Below, piece by piece: positions 10,008 to 10,314 of a DNA stretch of 10,314 nucleotides. Position numbers and translations under genes: made by a program. Location: contig JADZET010000437.1 of NCBI GenBank assembly GCA_020850375.1, positions 1 to 10,314 on the forward strand, in the 5' to 3' direction. The notes under the pieces were generated by a model. That model was given only the letters and a program-made list of their open reading frames with translations. It was not told the origin of the DNA and ran no database searches. How positions within the stretch are numbered: the stretch's first letter is position 1; each line of letters opens with the position of its first letter. The stretch comes from Phycisphaeraceae bacterium (GTDB lineage: Bacteria; Planctomycetota; Phycisphaerae; Phycisphaerales; Phycisphaeraceae).

Positions 10008-10314
10008 ATGACCGCCGCCGTTTCCGCTTCCACCGCCAATCTGCTGAACCTCGGGCGTCGCGGCCAGACGGCCAAGACGGTCCCCTACAACGCGAACAAC
10101 CCCGAGTCGATCGACATCCCCCGCACGTACCCGCTCGACGGGCTGCGGTGCCGGCTCAACGTCAACTGCAAGATCACCAGCACGCTGACGCTGGCCTACT
10201 TCGGCATCGCCAACCTGATCGAGTCGATCACCGTCCGCAAGAACTCCAAGGACGTGATCTTCTACGCCGACGGCAGGCAGCTGGCCCTGATCAGTGCCAC
10301 TCGCAAGCTGCACC
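10008..10314 (+). CDS. Major capsid protein, N-terminal part (continues at position 1)
   Basis: This is the 5' part of the capsid gene, running off the window end and continuing in frame at position 1. Position 10188 is equivalent to position 1. The ATG at 10008 follows AAGGA at 9997-10001 with a 6-base spacer, a good ribosome binding site. The first about 25 residues are small and polar (MTAAVSASTANLLNLGRRG), as expected of a flexible arm that could contact the inner membrane or neighbouring subunits. Beta-strand-like segments begin around residue 30. The gene lies directly after a strong terminator (9949-9975) and so probably has its own promoter or depends on read-through. See the 1-873 entry for the rest of the protein and for the family argument. 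Confidence 0.85.
   Translation, partial: MTAAVSASTANLLNLGRRGQTAKTVPYNANNPESIDIPRTYPLDGLRCRLNVNCKITSTLTLAYFGIANLIESITVRKNSKDVIFYADGRQLALISATRKLH
10188..10314. repeat. Terminal direct repeat, right copy
   Basis: Exact duplicate of positions 1-127, with no mismatches seen by eye. It encodes residues 61 onward of the capsid protein in the same frame as the left copy. It should be counted once when the genome is treated as a circle. Confidence 0.95.

Noticed and set aside
1..10314. tRNA genes, insertion sequences, integrase or attachment sites
   Set aside because: None could be recognised by eye on either strand; nothing indicates integration.

Overview
The window reads as one complete circular genome of about 10,187 bp from an uncultivated, internal-membrane, double jelly-roll (DJR) bacteriophage. 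The first 127 bases are repeated exactly as the last 127 (10188-10314). This is the usual sign of a circular contig closed by an assembler overlap of k=127. Joining the ends also restores one intact 350-residue major capsid protein ORF. The size, the circular map, a FtsK/HerA-type packaging ATPase just upstream of a putative DJR capsid protein, and a run of very small single-span membrane proteins all resemble PM2 (Corticoviridae) and the metagenomic DJR phages related to PM2 and FLiP. A bacterial host is likely, because there are good Shine-Dalgarno sites (for example AGGAGG at 5658), a lipobox protein and intrinsic-terminator-like hairpins. The high GC content suggests a high-GC host, which I cannot name.

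Layout, following the plus strand around the circle. (a) 8391-9675: a basic, repeat-bearing membrane-anchored protein, then the packaging ATPase, with overlapping frames. (b) 9676-10007: a short intergenic region with TTTAGCA repeats, a 45-residue membrane peptide, and a strong terminator. (c) 10008-10187 continuing into 1-873: the major capsid protein, closed by a second strong terminator at 891-928. (d) 945-5309: a tightly packed virion operon. It holds three small membrane proteins, a small alpha/beta protein, another tail-anchored protein, two paralogous two-domain beta-rich proteins (spike or vertex candidates), a coiled-coil protein, a lipoprotein, a membrane/coiled-coil protein, and a helix-turn-helix protein. 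(e) 5310-5669: a 360-base non-coding region rich in inverted repeats, a candidate origin and/or leader. (f) 5670-7721: a second operon of five coupled small genes, ending with a winged-helix-like protein that is the best candidate replication initiator. (g) 7722-8018: a second non-coding region with dyads. (h) 8019-8339: the only minus-strand gene, a small hydrophobic protein facing the convergent operon and diverging from region (a).

How it likely works, as inference. Operon (f) would supply replication and host-takeover functions. The helix-turn-helix protein at 4980 and the shared TAGCA-type motifs upstream of the two operons suggest a virus-encoded regulatory circuit. The capsid gene sits between two terminators, which would set its mRNA level apart from its neighbours. 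The ATPase would move DNA into a capsid that has an inner membrane built with the small membrane proteins. I recognise no HUH/rolling-circle Rep, no DNA polymerase, no integrase and no endolysin, so replication and lysis are the open questions of this genome.
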